Positions 9,415 to 18,125 of a stretch of DNA of 64,000 nt are shown in pieces (position 1 is the stretch's first letter; the number at the start of each line of letters is the position of its first letter). The stretch is from assembly GCA_016710065.1 (NCBI GenBank), contig JADJLP010000007.1:20069-84068 (forward strand), in the 5' to 3' direction. Made by a program: the position numbers and the translations under genes. Below the pieces are notes generated by a model. It searched no databases. It worked only from the letters and a program-made list of their open reading frames with translations, and was not told the DNA's origin. Source of the stretch: Candidatus Ideonella esbjergensis. GTDB lineage: Bacteria > Pseudomonadota > Gammaproteobacteria > Burkholderiales > Burkholderiaceae_C.

Positions 9415-10566
9415 ATGGACAACGACGATGGACCTGCACGCAAACCTGCCGGCCCCAAGGGCCACAGCGCCCTGCCCACCGGGCCAGGCGGGACGGTGGA
9501 ACCGGTGGACCGCGTGGCGGTGGCCCGGGCGCTGTACCAGACCTTGGGCGACGAACCCGGCGAGCGCTATGAAATGCGCGACCCGCTGGCCGAGGTCACC
9601 TACCGCAGCCACAAGCTTTCGGACATCCTGCTCAAGGCCGAGCAACTGGGCAGCAACAAGTTCGTGTCCATCGACGCCCAGGGCCACCGGACCACCGTGC
9701 TCAAGGACCCGACCGGCTGGCACCGCGATCCGCAACCCGGACCGGTTCCAACGCCGGTCGCGCCACCGGACAAGCAGACAGAGCCGCCACGGACGTCCAT
9801 GCCATCGACGCGTGCCACCGAGGGCCCAGTTTCACCTGTGTCGGAACCCAGCTTGGCGGTGGCACGCCTCGATGCCCAGGCCGAGCGCGAAGCCCTGGTG
9901 GCGAGGCTGGAAGCGGCCCTGGTCGAGCGCTACCTGATCAAGCGGGCACCGGTGACGGTGGGCGACCTGACCGTGGGGCGTACCGAATACCGTTTCCGGG
10001 GCGACAGCTCGCGGGTGGCCTTCACCGAATCGACCTACCGGCTGGCCACCGACACCAACAGCCCTTCGGTGGCGCGGTCCATGGTGGACGTGGCCCAGGC
10101 GCGCAATTGGAATGCGCTGCGGGTCTCGGGCAACGAGGACTTCCGCCGCCTGGTCTGGCTGGAGGCGTCGGTGCGCGGCGTCAAGGCCCTGGGCTACGAG
10201 CCCAACCCGGCTGACCTCGAAGTCTTGAAGAAGGAACGTGAGTCACGCCAGGTCAATCGCATCGAACCCGAACGCTCAGGCACCGACACCGCCCTCCCCG
10301 CTTCAGACAAGTCCTCGGCCCGTGGCAGCGGGGGCCGCAAGGCAGTGCTGGTGGCCATCGAGGCCGTTCTCGTGGCCAAGCGGGTGCCCATCGCCCAGCG
10401 CGAAGCCATCATGGCCGCCGCCACCGAGAAGCTGGCCCATCGCACCCGCGAGGGCCAATCCTTCAAGGTCAAGGTCTATGACCAGGCCGCGCCCTCGCAG
10501 CGGCCCTTGATCACGCCCACGCCCGAAGTGCAGCGCAGCCGCGAGCGGGCGGCGCCCACGCGGTAG
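9415..10566 (+). CDS. LPD7-domain conjugation-associated protein
   Basis: A 383-residue soluble protein. The central region (about 165-255) carries the signature of the large polyvalent protein-associated domain LPD7: YRFRG-SRVAFTEST-RLATDTNSPSVARSMVDVAQ-NWNALRVSG-EDFRRLVWLEA. An N-terminal segment (about 35-100) resembles short domains repeated in plasmid transfer proteins. LPD7 is usually found fused to relaxases or beside them on conjugative elements; its biochemical role is not established. The location between the T4SS genes and a DUF1173 gene fits this. Recognition of LPD7 is from memory of the family pattern. Confidence 0.75.
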   Translation: MDNDDGPARKPAGPKGHSALPTGPGGTVEPVDRVAVARALYQTLGDEPGERYEMRDPLAEVTYRSHKLSDILLKAEQLGSNKFVSIDAQGHRTTVLKDPTGWHRDPQPGPVPTPVAPPDKQTEPPRTSMPSTRATEGPVSPVSEPSLAVARLDAQAEREALVARLEAALVERYLIKRAPVTVGDLTVGRTEYRFRGDSSRVAFTESTYRLATDTNSPSVARSMVDVAQARNWNALRVSGNEDFRRLVWLEASVRGVKALGYEPNPADLEVLKKERESRQVNRIEPERSGTDTALPASDKSSARGSGGRKAVLVAIEAVLVAKRVPIAQREAIMAAATEKLAHRTREGQSFKVKVYDQAAPSQRPLITPTPEVQRSRERAAPTR

Positions 10567-10573
10567 AGGCAGC

Positions 10574-11842
10574 GTGTTGACCCCAGCGACCGAGGCAGGC
10601 CCCAACTGGGGCCACGGGCTGTACCGGATCGGCAACCGGACGGTGGCGTTCGATGCGGCGGAATTTGCAGATGCGATCGCGGCGGCCCATGCGGACCACC
10701 GGCGCCCGCGCTGCCTGTGCCGGGTCGACGGGGTCGAGATGTATGTGGCGCGGCTGGGCGAGGGCTACATCGTCAAGCGCATGCCCAACACTGGCAGCCA
10801 GCACGCGCCCGATTGCCCGTCTTTCGAGCCTCCGGCAGAGTCTTCGGGCCTGGGCCAGGTGCTGGGCTCGGCCATCACCGAAGACCCGGCCACTGGCGAA
10901 ACCACCCTGGAGCTCGACTTCTCAATGCTGAAGATCGCGGGGCGCTCGGCCATGCCACCCAGTGGTGGGGACAGCGACAGCGTGGCCAGCCATGGCACCA
11001 AGCTCTCGCTGCGAGGGCTCCTGCACTACCTGTGGGAACAGGCGGAACTGACCCGTTGGCAACCTGGGTTTGCTGGCAAGCGCAGCTGGGGCACGGTGCG
11101 CAGGCACCTGCTGATGGCCGCGGAAAACAAGTTCACTCGCGGCGATCCCCTGCGCTCGCGCCTCTATATCCCTGAGGTGTTTTCGGTGGAACAGCGCGAC
11201 GCGATCTATGCCAGGCGCATGGCGCAGTGGTCGCAGGCCATCGCAGCACCAGGCAAGCCACAGCACCTGATGCTGCTGATCGCCGAGGTGAAGGAAATCG
11301 CGCCAGCACGCTTTGGGTACAAGGCCGTTGTGAAGCACGTGCCCGACCAAGCCTTTGCGCTGGATGAACCGCTCTACCGCCGCCTGGGACGGCGCTTTGA
11401 AGCGGAGCTGGCCTTGTGGGGCGCCGCAGATGACATCCACCTACTTATGATCGCAACCTTCAGCATGGCGGCCGCAGGGATTCCAACCATCGTGGAGCTG
11501 TCACTGATGCCGGTAACCCGGCGGTGGTTGCCCGTCGAGGATGGCTTCGAAAAGCAGCTGATCGACAGGTTGGTCGCTGAGGATCGGTCCTTTGTGAAAG
11601 GGCTGCGCTACAACCTCGATGCCAGGAGTGCGGTGGCCTGCGCCACACTGACCGATTGCCATGGCTCGACACCCCTGCTGTTCGTGGCACCCGATTGGAT
11701 TGAGGAGTTTGGAGGCGGCCTTCAGCTGTCTGACCCCACGGCAGCGGTCTGGCTGTGGAGTCCATCTTGCGAGGCCATGCCCGCGCTGCCACCACGGCAC
11801 CTCCACAGCAGCACCAGAGGGGCCGAGACCGCGCTCGAATGA
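10574..11842 (+). CDS. DUF1173 family protein
   Basis: A 422-residue protein starting at a GTG at 10574, with a purine-rich ribosome site (agaggcag) just upstream; the gap to the previous gene is only 7 bp. The N-terminus carries the DUF1173 pattern (IAAAHADHRRPRCLCR, MYVARLGEGYIVKRMPNTGSQHAPDC), which includes CLC and HAPDC cysteine/histidine sites that could bind metal. DUF1173 proteins are found almost only on conjugative elements of Proteobacteria and have no known function. It is the last gene of the T4SS-direction operon. Another possible start lies a few codons downstream. Confidence 0.8.
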   Translation: MLTPATEAGPNWGHGLYRIGNRTVAFDAAEFADAIAAAHADHRRPRCLCRVDGVEMYVARLGEGYIVKRMPNTGSQHAPDCPSFEPPAESSGLGQVLGSAITEDPATGETTLELDFSMLKIAGRSAMPPSGGDSDSVASHGTKLSLRGLLHYLWEQAELTRWQPGFAGKRSWGTVRRHLLMAAENKFTRGDPLRSRLYIPEVFSVEQRDAIYARRMAQWSQAIAAPGKPQHLMLLIAEVKEIAPARFGYKAVVKHVPDQAFALDEPLYRRLGRRFEAELALWGAADDIHLLMIATFSMAAAGIPTIVELSLMPVTRRWLPVEDGFEKQLIDRLVAEDRSFVKGLRYNLDARSAVACATLTDCHGSTPLLFVAPDWIEEFGGGLQLSDPTAAVWLWSPSCEAMPALPPRHLHSSTRGAETALE

Positions 11843-11856
11843 CGATGAACCTGAAT

Positions 11857-11919
11857 TTGCCTTCGACCACGCAGGAGTGGTATAAATCCTCGGATAGTTT
11901 TGATAATCAGCCGAGGATT
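11857..11919 (+). promoter_or_regulatory. Promoter and dyad operator of the AbiE operon
   Basis: A sigma-70-type promoter is visible: TTGCCT at 11857-11862 and TATAAA at 11881-11886, with an 18-bp spacer. Overlapping its -10 box is a perfect inverted repeat, AATCCTCGG (11885-11893) and CCGAGGATT (11911-11919), with a 17-bp spacer. AbiEi antitoxins are known to repress their own operons by binding inverted repeats, so this is probably the AbiEi operator. The GTG start of abiEi lies 7 bp downstream of the dyad. Confidence 0.65.
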
Positions 11920-11925
11920 CATACC

Positions 11926-12549
11926 GTGCCCACCCCTGACACCGCCACCCAGCGAAGCCAGGCGCTGGCGCTGCTCAAGCGGCGGGGAATGACGCGGCTG
12001 GCAGAGTTCAGCGCGGCCGGCATCACCGCCACCACGGTCAGCCGCATGGAGCGGGCCGGCGAGCTTGTGCGCCTGGCCCGAGGGCTGTACCAACTGCCCG
12101 ACACCGCGCTCGATGCACAGCAATCCCTGGCCGAAGTAGCGAGGCTGGTGCCCAAGGGGGTCATCTGCCTGGCCTCGGCACTGGCCTTCCACGGGCTCAC
12201 TGACCAAATGCCACCCAAGGTCTGGGTCGCCATCGGACGCAAGGACTGGCGGCCACGTTTGAACTATCCACCGATTCGGGTCGCCCGGTTCTCGGACGAA
12301 CTGCTGCAACGGGGCGTTGAGCGCAAGAAGATCGCCGGCGCGGTGGTGCCTGTGTTTGGTGTGGCCAGGACGGTGGCCGACCTGTTCCGTTACCGTCGGA
12401 CCTTGGGCGACGTGCTGGCCATTGAAGGCCTGCGCCAGGCGCTGCGGCAGCGCAAGGCCACGCCTGCCGAACTCGCGCGCGAGGCGGAAGCTGCCGGCGT
12501 CTGGGGCACGATGGAGCCCTACCTGATGGCGCTGACCAGCGATGCCTGA
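11926..12549 (+). CDS. AbiEi-type antitoxin (type IV toxin-antitoxin)
   Basis: From the GTG at 11926 the protein has 207 residues. It has an N-terminal winged-helix domain (QALALLKRRGMTRLAEFSAAGI, SRMERAGELVRLARGLYQL) and the C-terminal AbiEi domain with SALAFHGLTDQMP and VFGVARTVADLFRY. AbiEi represses its operon and counteracts the AbiEii nucleotidyltransferase toxin. The stop overlaps the start of the AbiEii reading frame by 8 bp. The start follows directly after a dyad operator; earlier in-frame codons run into DUF1173. Because the toxin downstream is broken, this antitoxin is now probably an orphan. Confidence 0.85.
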   Translation: MPTPDTATQRSQALALLKRRGMTRLAEFSAAGITATTVSRMERAGELVRLARGLYQLPDTALDAQQSLAEVARLVPKGVICLASALAFHGLTDQMPPKVWVAIGRKDWRPRLNYPPIRVARFSDELLQRGVERKKIAGAVVPVFGVARTVADLFRYRRTLGDVLAIEGLRQALRQRKATPAELAREAEAAGVWGTMEPYLMALTSDA

Positions 12550-13058
12550 CCGGAAAGGCAACACCGGCGCCTCCGTGCGCCAACGTCTATTGAACCTGGC
12601 ACATGCACGCGGCCAGCCCATGGACCTGCTGCTCACGCGTTATGCGCTGGAGCGGCTGCTACACCGCCTCAGCCTGTCATCACATCGGGAGCGCTTCGTG
12701 CTGAAGGGCGCCATGCTGTAGGCCACCTGGTTCGATGAGCCACACCGTGCGACCCGCGACGTGGACCTGCTGGGCTTTGGGGATGCCGCCGAAGATGTCT
12801 TGATCGGCACTTTCCGCGAAATCATGTTGATCGAGGTCGATGACGGGGTCACCTTCGATCTGAAAGGCCTGAAGATCGAGGCTATACGCGAAGAGCTGGC
12901 ATATGGCGGGTCTCGTCTGCGCACCACCGCATCACTGGCCGGTGCGCGCATCCCCATAACGGTGGACATTGGCTTTGGGGACGCTGTGGAGCCCGAGATC
13001 AAAGACGTCGACCTGCCCGTGCTGCTAGACATGCCCGCACCGAACCTGCGCGCCTATC

Positions 13059-13066
13059 CGATCGAG
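13059..13066. repeat. 8-bp target duplication of the outer IS66 element (left copy)
   Basis: CGATCGAG at 13059-13066 is repeated exactly at 18204-18211, directly flanking the ends of the outer insertion. An 8-bp duplication is the hallmark of IS66-family transposition. Confidence 0.95.
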
Positions 13067-13107
13067 GTAAGCGTCCGGTGAACCCGTCTTGACGACGGGC
13101 GGCCTGG

Positions 13108-14646
13108 TCAGTCAGCGGCGCCGGGTCGCAGCCAGCGGTGTGGCAGCAGTTCAGCGATGCGGCTGGCCGGTTGGGTTGGCAGCCGCTCCAGCACGTCGCG
13201 CAGGTAGGCATAGGGCTCGTGCCCGTTGAGCCGTGCCGAGTGCACCAGGCTCATGACGGCGGCGGCCCGCTTGCCCGCCCGCAGGCTTCCCGCGAAGAGC
13301 CAGTTGTTCCGGCCAATGGCGATGGGCCGGATCTGGTTCTCGACCCAGTTGTTGTCGATGGGCAGATCGCCGTCGTCGATGAAGCGCACCAGTGCTGCCC
13401 AGCGGTTCAGGCTGTAGTCGATGGCTCGGGCTGTGGCTGAGCCGTCTGGCACCTTCTGGCGCTGCTGGGTGAGCCACTGACGCAGCGCATCGGCCACAGG
13501 TCGGGATCGCTGCTGTCGCAGTGCTTTACGCTGATGCGTTTTGGCGTCACATCCCTCGCGTTCGACCTCGTAGAGCTGGCCGAAGAACTTCAGCGCCTGC
13601 TCACCCACTTGGCTGCCATGGTTGGCCCAGAGCTCGTGGAACTTGCGCCGTGCATGCGCCATGCAGCCGGCCTCGGTCACGCCAAGCTCGAAGCAGGCCT
13701 TATAGCCGCTGAAGTCGTCGGTGACCAGGCTGCCCTGCCAGCCCGGGTTCTGTGGGTGGCCCTTCAGCCCCAGGAAGCTGCGCACATGCTGGCCACCGCG
13801 GCTCTCGGCGAAGTCGAACACCACGGCCTTGACCGGGTTGAACTGCGTCGTGCAGTAGCTCCACAGGTAGGCCCGGTGTGTCTTGCCGTGGCCCGGCTTG
13901 AGCATGGCCACCGGCGTCTCGTCGGCGTGCAACACGTTGGCCTTGCGCATCTCGGCCGCCAGCACGTCCACCAGCGGCTGCAACTGCACCCCGCACTCAC
14001 CCACCCATTGGGCCAGGGTCGAACGGGCGATCGCCAAGCCTGCGCGCTCGAAGATCGCTTCCTGCCGGTACAGCGGCAAGTGATCGAGGTACTTGGCCAC
14101 CAGCACCTGGGCCAGCAGCCCGGTAGTGGGTAGCCCCTTGTTGATGATGTGCGCCGGCACGGCGGCTTGAACAAGCTTCTCGCAGCAGGTGCAGACCCAC
14201 TTGCCGCGCACATGGCGCTCCACGGCAAACACGCCGGGCTGGTAGTCCAGCTTCTCGGCCACGTCCTCGCCAATGCGCTGCATGGCGTGGCCGCAGCCGC
14301 AGGTGGTGTTCTCGGGTTCGTGGCGGATCTCGCGGCGTGGCAGGTTGGCCGGGAGCTTCTCGCGCTTGGGCACCTGCTTGTCCTCGGGCGGCTTGCTCGG
14401 CGTCAGCGCTTCGATCTCGGCGGCCACAGCCGCCAGATCGGTGTCGAGGGTCTCCTCGATCAGGCTCTTCTGCTCGGGCGAGTAGGCCTCGGACTTGGCG
14501 GCGAACTTCAGCCGCTTGAGCACGGCGTTCTCGTGCGTGAGCTTGTCGATGGTGGCCTGCTTGAATTGCACCTCGCTGGCCAGCGTGCGCACGGCCGCGC
14601 GCAGTTGCTCTGGCGCCAGGGTGTCAAGGGTCTGCAGGTCGATCAC
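13108..14646 (-). CDS. tnpC: IS66-family transposase TnpC (outer element)
   Basis: A 512-residue DDE transposase of the IS66 type. An N-terminal coiled-coil (about 20-60) is followed by a Cys-rich zinc-binding segment (CGCGHAMQ ... WVCTCCEKLVQ) and the catalytic domain with HADETPV, VTDDFSGY and a C-terminal block with DDGDLPIDNNWVENQIRP and RNNWLFAGS. The reading frame is complete, so this copy could supply transposase, although its partner tnpB is split by the nested element. Confidence 0.93.
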   Translation of the reverse strand: MIDLQTLDTLAPEQLRAAVRTLASEVQFKQATIDKLTHENAVLKRLKFAAKSEAYSPEQKSLIEETLDTDLAAVAAEIEALTPSKPPEDKQVPKREKLPANLPRREIRHEPENTTCGCGHAMQRIGEDVAEKLDYQPGVFAVERHVRGKWVCTCCEKLVQAAVPAHIINKGLPTTGLLAQVLVAKYLDHLPLYRQEAIFERAGLAIARSTLAQWVGECGVQLQPLVDVLAAEMRKANVLHADETPVAMLKPGHGKTHRAYLWSYCTTQFNPVKAVVFDFAESRGGQHVRSFLGLKGHPQNPGWQGSLVTDDFSGYKACFELGVTEAGCMAHARRKFHELWANHGSQVGEQALKFFGQLYEVEREGCDAKTHQRKALRQQRSRPVADALRQWLTQQRQKVPDGSATARAIDYSLNRWAALVRFIDDGDLPIDNNWVENQIRPIAIGRNNWLFAGSLRAGKRAAAVMSLVHSARLNGHEPYAYLRDVLERLPTQPASRIAELLPHRWLRPGAAD

Positions 14647-15033
14647 AGGCTGTGATCGTGCCGCAAGGGCTGCCGATGCACATCGGCAACTTCAGCAATT
14701 GCGCAGGCTGCAACTGGCCTTGTTGGCTACAACACCGTGATGACTCCCGCCTCGCCCAGGCGTTGCCAGGGCAGGCCCAGCGCCAGGGCGTCGAACTGCA
14801 GCCGGGTGAGCGTCAGGGTCGTACCAGCGTCCTTGGGCCAGACGAACTTGCCGGCGTTGAGCCGCCGGGCTGCCAGCCACACGCCGATGCCGTCGTGCAC
14901 CAGCACCTTCATGCGGTTGGCACGTCGGTTGGCGAACAGGTAGGCATGGTGGGGCCTGGCGGCACCGAAGACGTTGACGACACGGGCCAAGGCCGCTTCG
15001 GTGCCGGCACGCATGTCCAGGGGTTCAACGGCG

Positions 15034-15041
15034 AGCCACAC
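15034..15041. repeat. 8-bp target duplication of the nested IS66 (left copy)
   Basis: AGCCACAC at 15034-15041 recurs at 17741-17748 on the other side of the nested element. The sequence is part of codons 7-9 of the outer tnpB. Confidence 0.95.
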
Positions 15042-15086
15042 GTGAGCGTCCAGCCGACCCACATTGACCTGCGGCCAGGCGCGTGA

Positions 15087-16840
15087 TCAGTCGGCGCGGG
15101 TGGTGCAGCCATGCTGCCAGCGATGCGGCAGCAACTCGTCGATGCGGTGGTTTGGGTGGGTGTGGATGCGCGCAAGTACATCGCGCAAGTAGGCCCAGGG
15201 CTCAACGCGACACAGCTTGGCCGACTGCACCAGGCTCATCACCACGGCGGCGCGCTGGCCGGCGAGTTCGCTGCCGACGAACAGCCAGTTCTTCGCGCCA
15301 AGCTTCCAGGGCTTGATCTGCTGCTCGATGAGGTTGTTGTCGATGGCCACCTCGCCGTTGTCCAGGTGGCGCGTCAGCGCTGGCCAGGCCTTGAGGCTGT
15401 AGTCGATTGCCTGGGCGGTCTTGGTGTTGTCCAGCACCAGGCCGCGCTGCAGTCGCAGCCACACCTGCAGTTCATCCCACAACGGCCTGGTCAAGCGCTG
15501 GCGGGCCTCGCGGCGTTGCACGGCATCCATCTCAGTGAAGCTGCCCTCGGCGTGGTAGATCCGCGCAAAGCGCTGCAGGGCCTCGGTGGCCACCGCACTG
15601 GCACTCGGGCCGCCACGGCTGAGCTCATCGAACTTGCGCCGGGCATGCGCTGCGCACGCGGCGGCGTGGCGCTCGGGGAAGCGCGCGCGTCGAGCACCGC
15701 GTTGTAGGCCGCGTACTGGTCGCTCAACAAGGTGCCGCGCCAGGCAGGCTCGGCGTACGGCGGCCCCTTGCCGCCCAGGAACTCCAGCGGGTGCTGCGCG
15801 CCTCGCCCGGTGCAGAACTCGTAGATCACGCCGGGCAGCGCATCGTGCCGGCTGCGGGCATAGGCCCATATGTAGGCCTGTTTGGTCTTGCCCGAGCCGG
15901 GGTCGAGCAGCGGCACTGGGGTCTCGTCGGCATGCAACACACCGGCACTGAGGATGAAGCGCTTGTGGGCGTCGTACAGCGGCTCCAGCGCGGCACCACC
16001 GGCGCCGGCCCAGGTGGCCAGGGTCGAGCGCGGGGTGTGCACGCCCGAGCGGGCATTGATCTGCTCTTGCCGGTAGTACGGCAGGTGGTCGGCGAAGCGG
16101 CTGATCAGCGTGTGGGCCACCAGGCCACTGGCGGGAATGCCGCCTTCGACCACCTCGGGCTCGGCCGGCGCCTGCACCAGGCGTCCTTCCCCGTTCTTTT
16201 GGCAGCAGCGGCAGGCCCACTTGCCGTAGATGTGGCGGTGCGCAAAGAACTCGGCCGGCACGATGTCGAGCTTCTCGCTGACGTCCTCGCCCACGCGCTG
16301 CATGGGCTGACCACACTGCGCATTGGGGCAGGTGGTGTCCTCGGGCTCGTGGTGGTGCTCCACGCGGCGCAGGTGCTCGGGCAATGCCTGGCGGCGCGGC
16401 TGACGCGGCGCCGCCTTGGGCTTGGCCGGCGCCTCTGGCATGCCCTTTTGCAACTCGGCCAGCTTGGCCCGCAGGCTGGCCTCGTCCTCGAACAGGGTCT
16501 CGGCGAACAGGGCGCGCTGCTGCGCGGTCATCGCCTCGGTCTTGGCCTCGAACTTCCAGCGCTTGAGGCGCGCGAGTTCGAAGTTGACCTTCTCCAGCTT
16601 GGCGTCGCGCCAGGCGATCTCTCGGTCGCGCCGGGCGATCTCGCCGTCGCGCCGGGTGAGCTCGCCGTCGCGCAGGGCAATCTCCGTGTCGCGTCGGGTG
16701 ATCTGCGCCTCGCGCTGGGCAATCTCGCTGGCCTGGGCCTGGAGCTGTTGCTGCAGCTGGTTGATCAGCGCAGCGGCCTCTGGGGGCCACTGGCTCAGGT
16801 CAACCGGAGGAGTGCTGCGCATGCCAAGCATGCGATGCAT
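15087..16840 (-). pseudogene. tnpC: IS66-family transposase TnpC (inner element), frameshifted
   Basis: The N-terminal 390 or so residues are read from 16840: a long charged repeat of the ARRD/TRRD type at about 40-85, a zinc segment with CRCCQK, and HADETPVPLLDPGSGK. The C-terminal third, from HARRKFDELSRG to the end at 15087 with NGEVAIDNNLIEQQIKP, is in another frame. The switch lies at about 15675-15700. A single base change in length would restore a protein of normal IS66 size. It may be a true mutation or a sequencing error. Confidence 0.85.
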
Positions 16841-16907
16841 GTTGCCGCAGCCGCTACCGCGTGCCCATAGGCAGATGCGATGTCAACCGGGCCCGGCCAC
16901 GCTTGGG

Positions 16908-17249
16908 TCAGTTGCGGGTGATGGTGCTGAGTTCACCCAGGCGCTGCCAGGGCAGGCCGAGCGCCAGGGCGTTGAACTGCTCGACACTGAGTGAGAGCGC
17001 GGGTGCGGCACCGCTTGCACGATCGCTCCACACGAAGCGCCCGGCATGCAGCCGTCGCGTGGCGCACCACACGCCGAAGCCGTCGTGCACCAGCAGCTTG
17101 AGGCGGGTGGCCCGCGCGTTGGCGAACAGGTAGCCGTGGTGGGCCTGTGCCTGGCCCAGGGTGTTGACCACCGCGCTGAGCAGCCGGTCGGCACCCGCGC
17201 GCATGTCTTGGGGCTGGGTGCACAGCCACAGCGCGTCGATGCGGATCAT
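16908..17249 (-). CDS. tnpB: IS66 accessory protein TnpB (inner element)
   Basis: A 113-residue protein starting at the ATG at 17249 (MIRIDALWLCTQPQDMRAG) with the IS66 Orf2 core HHGYLFANARATRLKLLVHDG and LALGLPWQRLG at the end. The longer open frame to 17531 is an extension into tnpA and is not used. It lies between tnpA and tnpC of the nested element, the normal order. Confidence 0.92.
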   Translation of the reverse strand: MIRIDALWLCTQPQDMRAGADRLLSAVVNTLGQAQAHHGYLFANARATRLKLLVHDGFGVWCATRRLHAGRFVWSDRASGAAPALSLSVEQFNALALGLPWQRLGELSTITRN

Positions 17250-17259
17250 GGGCAACACC

Positions 17260-17661
17260 TCAGCCTGCGGCCACGGCGTCGAGCAGTGCGCCCAGCGCTG
17301 CCGAGTACCGCCCAGCCGCGTCGGCCGGGCAACACAGCGTGAGTTGCACTGCGCCGTGCTCAATGTGCAGGCGAAGCTCGCCACCGCTAGCCTGTGTGCC
17401 ATCAGCCTTGGCCGGCGCGGCCAAGGCAACAGGCACAAACTGCAGCTTGGGCAGCGCGACATCTGCGCCCGTCGCAGCCAGCGGGCCCATGCGCTTGATC
17501 CCCTGACCGGCCAGCCATTTGTGAACCACATTCGGGTTCAGTCCGTGCCCGATAGCCACTGCCGCCACCGAGGCGCCAGGCCTCCGGCACTCGGCCAAGA
17601 CCTGGGCCTTGAACGCCGCGCTGTGAACCCGATGCTTGCGGGCTGGAGATTTGGAGTCCAT
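17260..17661 (-). CDS. tnpA: IS66 accessory protein TnpA (inner element)
   Basis: A 133-residue protein with an N-terminal helix-turn-helix typical of IS66/IS3 accessory proteins (HSAAFKAQVLAECRRPGASVAAVAIGHGLNPNVVHKW). Start chosen at the ATG at 17661. A perfect 10-bp inverted repeat (GGTGTCCACT at 17663-17672, AGTGGACACC at 17681-17690) lies immediately upstream and may be an operator or hairpin. The outer tnpA has a similar GTCCAC/GTGGAC dyad at its start. Confidence 0.88.
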   Translation of the reverse strand: MDSKSPARKHRVHSAAFKAQVLAECRRPGASVAAVAIGHGLNPNVVHKWLAGQGIKRMGPLAATGADVALPKLQFVPVALAAPAKADGTQASGGELRLHIEHGAVQLTLCCPADAAGRYSAALGALLDAVAAG

Positions 17662-17662
17662 G

Positions 17663-17690
17663 GGTGTCCACTGAAATTTGAGTGGACACC
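17663..17690. promoter_or_regulatory. Inverted repeat upstream of inner tnpA
   Basis: GGTGTCCACT (17663-17672) and AGTGGACACC (17681-17690) form a perfect 10-bp dyad with an 8-bp spacer, just upstream of the tnpA start codon. A related but weaker dyad (GTCCAC...GTGGAC) lies at the start of the outer tnpA at about 18130-18147. The conserved location suggests a regulatory or structural role in IS66 expression. Confidence 0.5.
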
Positions 17691-17762
17691 ATCGTCGCGG
17701 CGCCAGCGGCGATATCAAGGTGGGATGGCTAGACGCTCACAGCCACACCGCGTCCACGCGGA

Positions 17763-18125
17763 TCACCGCAGCAACTCGCGGGTCCAGGCCGCCAGGTCGG
17801 CCGCAGCACTGACGGGCCAGGTGATCTTCATGGTGACCGCGCCACGGCGCAGTTCAATCTCAATGTCGCGCTCGGTGGCGTCAGGCGCAGGCGCCGGCAA
17901 CTGAACCGGCTCAACAGTCACCGCAATGAAGTCAGCCGATTTGCTCACCACCGCCCCAGCGTCCTGGCGAGCCTGCTTGCGCCAGCTGTGCACGATGTTG
18001 GCGTTGATGCCATGCGCCATCGCGACCTTGGCCACCGAGGCGCCCGGCGCACCACACTCCGCGACCACTTGCGCCTTTACGTCCTTGCTGTAGCGCCTGC
18101 GCGTTCCCGACTTCTCTCTTGTCAT
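17763..18125 (-). CDS. tnpA: IS66 accessory protein TnpA (outer element)
   Basis: A 120-residue protein with an N-terminal helix-turn-helix (YSKDVKAQVVAECGAPGASVAKVAMAHGINANIVHSWRK). The ATG at 18125 is preferred, with AGGTGG upstream; a GTG at 18134 is an alternative. The stop overlaps the GTG start of the split tnpB. The protein is homologous to, but clearly different from, TnpA of the nested element. Confidence 0.88.
   Translation of the reverse strand: MTREKSGTRRRYSKDVKAQVVAECGAPGASVAKVAMAHGINANIVHSWRKQARQDAGAVVSKSADFIAVTVEPVQLPAPAPDATERDIEIELRRGAVTMKITWPVSAAADLAAWTRELLR

Larger units (their letters stand above)
15042..17740 (-). mobile_element. Nested IS66-family element (inner copy)
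   Basis: A 2699-bp element with imperfect inverted ends beginning GTGAGCGTC (GTGAGCGTCCAGCC at the left, GTGAGCGTCTAGCC inward from the right), flanked by the 8-bp direct repeat AGCCACAC. It carries its own tnpA, tnpB and tnpC on the minus strand. The proteins differ clearly from those of the outer element, so this is a different IS66 member that jumped into the outer one, not a duplication. Confidence 0.94.
14727..17766 (-). pseudogene. tnpB: TnpB of the outer IS66, split by the nested IS66
   Basis: The 5' end lies at 17766-17741: a GTG start overlapping the tnpA stop (GTGA) and encoding VIRVDAVWL. The rest continues at 15041-14727 in the same frame with AVEPLDMRAGTEAAL and the IS66 Orf2 core (HHAYLFANRRANRMKVLVHD, GVWLAARRL). 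The break is exactly at the 8-bp target AGCCACAC of the nested insertion. By chance the 3' part keeps an open frame from an ATG inside the nested element's end (to 15062), so a truncated product is possible. Confidence 0.88.
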
